Positions 57,861 to 64,000 of a stretch of 64,000 nucleotides of DNA are shown here, piece by piece. The translations under genes and the position numbers were made by a program. Every line of letters starts with the position of its first letter. The first letter of the stretch is position 1. The stretch covers positions 27,337,029 to 27,401,028 of the forward strand of contig OX467083.1 of the NCBI GenBank assembly GCA_950106755.1, read 5' to 3'. The notes under the pieces were generated by a model. The model searched no databases. It was not told the DNA's origin and worked only from the letters and a program-made list of their open reading frames with translations. The stretch comes from Climacium dendroides. Its lineage: Eukaryota; Streptophyta; Bryopsida; Hypnales; Climaciaceae.

Positions 57861-59875
57861 AAGTGTCACCATCATTAATTAAATCATCATTTTTGTTTCT
57901 CTTCACTTTGAAAACACTTTCACTTCACACCCAGATTGTCACCCTGTGAGCTCGCTTGACTGAGCCAGTGTGCAAATTAATGATGGTAAGAAACATCAAT
58001 GTTTTTGGAGGAATTGCTACTGAGATTTGAAACCTTGAATTTTTGCTCCAACGGCCATGGATGATGCTTTCGTTTTTGTCATTTGATTGTGAGTTGGCGT
58101 TCAAACTCTTTGTTACTGAGTGAGATGTTAAATTATCATCACAGTCAAAGCGCATTGATTACTTTGAGACGAAGCGAGAAATTTCCAACCAGAATCCAGC
58201 AACCAAGCTACACATAAACGGATGCTTGGGATATTGGCAACAGGAACCGTACCTGTCCAGCGCGCTTGTCGCTTTGATTGAGACATTCAAACGGTGTGAG
58301 TTCTCGACCAGGCGCGCTCCACGTTACAGGCCTGGGGATTGACAATAACACATCTATGTACCTCCTCTGCTCACTCGTAAAATTATTATCCAGCACTGCA
58401 TACATGCTTCCTTTGGTGGTATCTAGAAAGTAAGTACCTTTGAGAAGTCCAAAGATGACTTCAATTTGTTGCTGCCGAAGTTGTTATGCTTATAACGAAC
58501 GCTAGTCGCGTCGTGGACGAAACCCACACATGAACTTTGGTACTGCACACCTACTATTCAAGTGATCGTGGGGTGGTGCTGTTGCTGCCAGAGTTTAGGC
58601 TACGACAACTTCAAACTATCGAAAGAGAGTTCTACGCTTTGGTCGGTGTTGGGAATCCCCGGAGTCAGTTCTTACTCGTTAAACTTCGTACAAGAAAGAG
58701 TGACAAGTCGTTGCAAAGTTGAGAAAATATTACCTTTCAACCCTAGAATGTCATCGAAGGAGATCCTTGTCATTTTACGTTTCTCCACTTGAGCAGATTC
58801 GAAGCTGCACAATTTTTGATTCTTGAAGGTCGGAGTCACGGTTCAAAAATGTCCAATTTGATGGATCAGAATATGAAAACCATTATTCAGATGGGTCCAA
58901 ATTTTATATCACCAAAACTAATGAAGACCGTTGCACGTGTTGGTTGTTGAATAAATAAAATTGTACCCTGAAGAAAGGCCCCATTTTACGTGCTCTAAAC
59001 TGCTGAAATAATGTGAGGTAAAATTTGGTCCTTTAGGGGTTACCATATTAAGCTTGTTTAACACGAGAACGTTTGCAGATGTCTCTGCTGAAGCGATGGT
59101 AAAGTAGCACATCTCCTTCACTCTTGATTTCCAAAGCTTCACGTCAAGAGATTTGTTTTGTAAGCTACATCGCGGCAATAGAAATAGCATCCTCCCAGAT
59201 GCATACGCTTCTAACACCCAAGCAGGAGAATCCAAATGGAAGTCACACGCGTACAGTCACCTAATCACAAGTACAGTCCAGGTACCCCAATTTGTTAGAC
59301 GCTAGCACTTCCTATTAGTTCCGACCGTCACAGTCAATGCAAGCAGTTGAGCACCTTGTTTGTAATTATCTCTAACCTCTAGATTTTCCAGGGCGTGCTT
59401 TGTCCTGTTGCATACTTCGCCTCCCATATCCATGTGCATAGTACATCCATTGAAGAACACATTAATCTCTACCGGGCCAACTTATGAATGTGACCAAATG
59501 AATTCGTGAAGCCTTTCAGAATTGATGATTTAGATGCGTGAGTATTAACGATCCATACAACGCGGAATGAGCATTCAAGGTACGTCAACCTCAAACTCTA
59601 GAATGCAGTTTGAAGCACCCAAAGTCCTAACCACCGATGTCCAGAAGCCCTTTTTTTTGCCTTTGAAGCAACAAATCTCAAGCCGAACATCTTGACCGTT
59701 CTGACGTAACTATTATAAAAACTACTGGGTCATCTGAATACCGTGAATTGCATAAAGATTAAGTAAATGACGTAACAGCGTCCCATGTGTATTTTTAACC
59801 TCACAGAAAACCAAGGACTCTTATTTATAAAACGACCAACGAATTTTTTTTACAATCGTGCAGAAATTCATAGTA
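57860..59875. other. Spacer, no gene recognised
   Basis: Moderate GC with short frames on both strands, for example 58918-59235 on the minus strand, none with splice support or a known motif. Confidence 0.5.
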
Positions 59876-59879
59876 TTGA

Positions 59880-60075
59880 AACGACCAGTTCAATTGATCA
59901 TATTGTTAAGTAATATAATTCAAATTGGGGCACATTTATTTTACCATAATCAGTAAAGAACCTTGCACATAGAAAAATGTAAAATTGGACAAAAAGAGTC
60001 CCCGTGTGACCTAATCGAAACTGCTACGAAATGAGGCCATGCCAATTGGGGCTCCTGGTTGCTGTAGAGGTTAAT
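59880..60075 (+). promoter_or_regulatory. Upstream region of the second GH9 gene, duplicated at 17285-17490
   Basis: This block lies about 300-490 bp before the start codon of the second GH9 gene and is conserved with the segment just 3' of the first GH9 gene. Conservation of a non-coding block in that position suggests either a promoter element or a duplication boundary. Confidence 0.5.
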
Positions 60076-60356
60076 CCTGATGTCAAAATCAAGGATACAG
60101 TTGGCAGCTTAGACTAACCTTAGATTTCATTCATGTTCAAGTGGACATCTGCTCAAACACAAAGTCCCCTACGAAAACCCTCAAAATGCTCAGTATAAAA
60201 TTCAATCGTTCCCCAAATACAGATTATTATTCAGTAGAACTTCTACACAGACTTTCGCTTGCCATCAAGTTTCATCCTTGTGCATTGCAAGCAAAGACGC
60301 TTCAAGGCATAGCCCCCCTCTGCCCCACGAGGGATTGCTATTCCTTTGGTGCTTGA

Positions 60357-64000
<3,644 letters not shown>

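Noticed and set aside
58918..59235. 105-codon minus-strand frame
   Set aside because: No splice context, no recognisable domain.

Overview
The window is nuclear DNA of a land plant. It has multi-exon genes with GT-AG introns, two tandem glycoside hydrolase family 9 (GH9) endoglucanase genes, a block of Arabidopsis-type CCCTAAA repeats, copia and CACTA elements, a Stowaway-like MITE and long AT-rich spacers. Two degenerate transposon-type genes, one of the DUF7869 kind and one combining ParB-like and methylase-like regions, remind me of genes seen in bryophytes, lycophytes and ferns rather than flowering plants. That lineage guess is from memory and weak.

Layout. 1-3.5 kb: a CACTA-like element, a hairpin and a 2 kb inverted repeat. 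4.39-5.17 kb: a two-exon gene of unknown function. 5.2-12.3 kb: AT-rich repeats, a second large inverted repeat and two MITEs. 12.67-16.84 kb: a complete eight-exon secreted GH9 endoglucanase gene (504 aa) whose first intron appears to use a GC donor. 17.2-18.3 kb: telomere-like repeat, a copy of the region upstream of the second GH9 gene, and a SMARCAL1-like SNF2 gene remnant. 18.3-45.5 kb: an accessory block. It holds a minus-strand set of element-like genes (FCP1-like HAD protein, coiled-coil protein, acidic protein, and a decayed ParB-like plus N6/N4-methylase-like gene), two arrays of a 20 bp palindrome, a tandem pair of TIR elements, an apparently intact five-exon gene (179 aa), a clear CACTA element with target duplication, and a decayed DUF7869-type gene. 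45.9-46.2 kb: a small membrane-protein ORF. 51.0-52.7 kb: a full-length intronless RFT1 gene. 54.6-55.6 kb: a copia relic. 57.5-57.9 kb: another fragment related to the SNF2 locus. 60.37 kb to the end: the second GH9 gene, cut by the window edge.

The two GH9 genes share reading direction, eight exons and identical intron phases; five internal exons have the same length. They are tandem duplicates now 43.5 kb apart. Copies of the same flanking sequences lie on both sides of the accessory block, so the block probably grew by duplication, inversion and element insertion inside a once compact GH9 tandem array.

The most unusual feature is the ParB/methylase-like gene with a dense array of 20 bp palindromes on its 5' side and single copies in its own intron. 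The same palindrome recurs in an exact 62 bp tandem array upstream of the DUF7869-type gene. The stops that break these two genes are all explicable by single C-to-T changes, as expected for silenced, cytosine-methylated elements.
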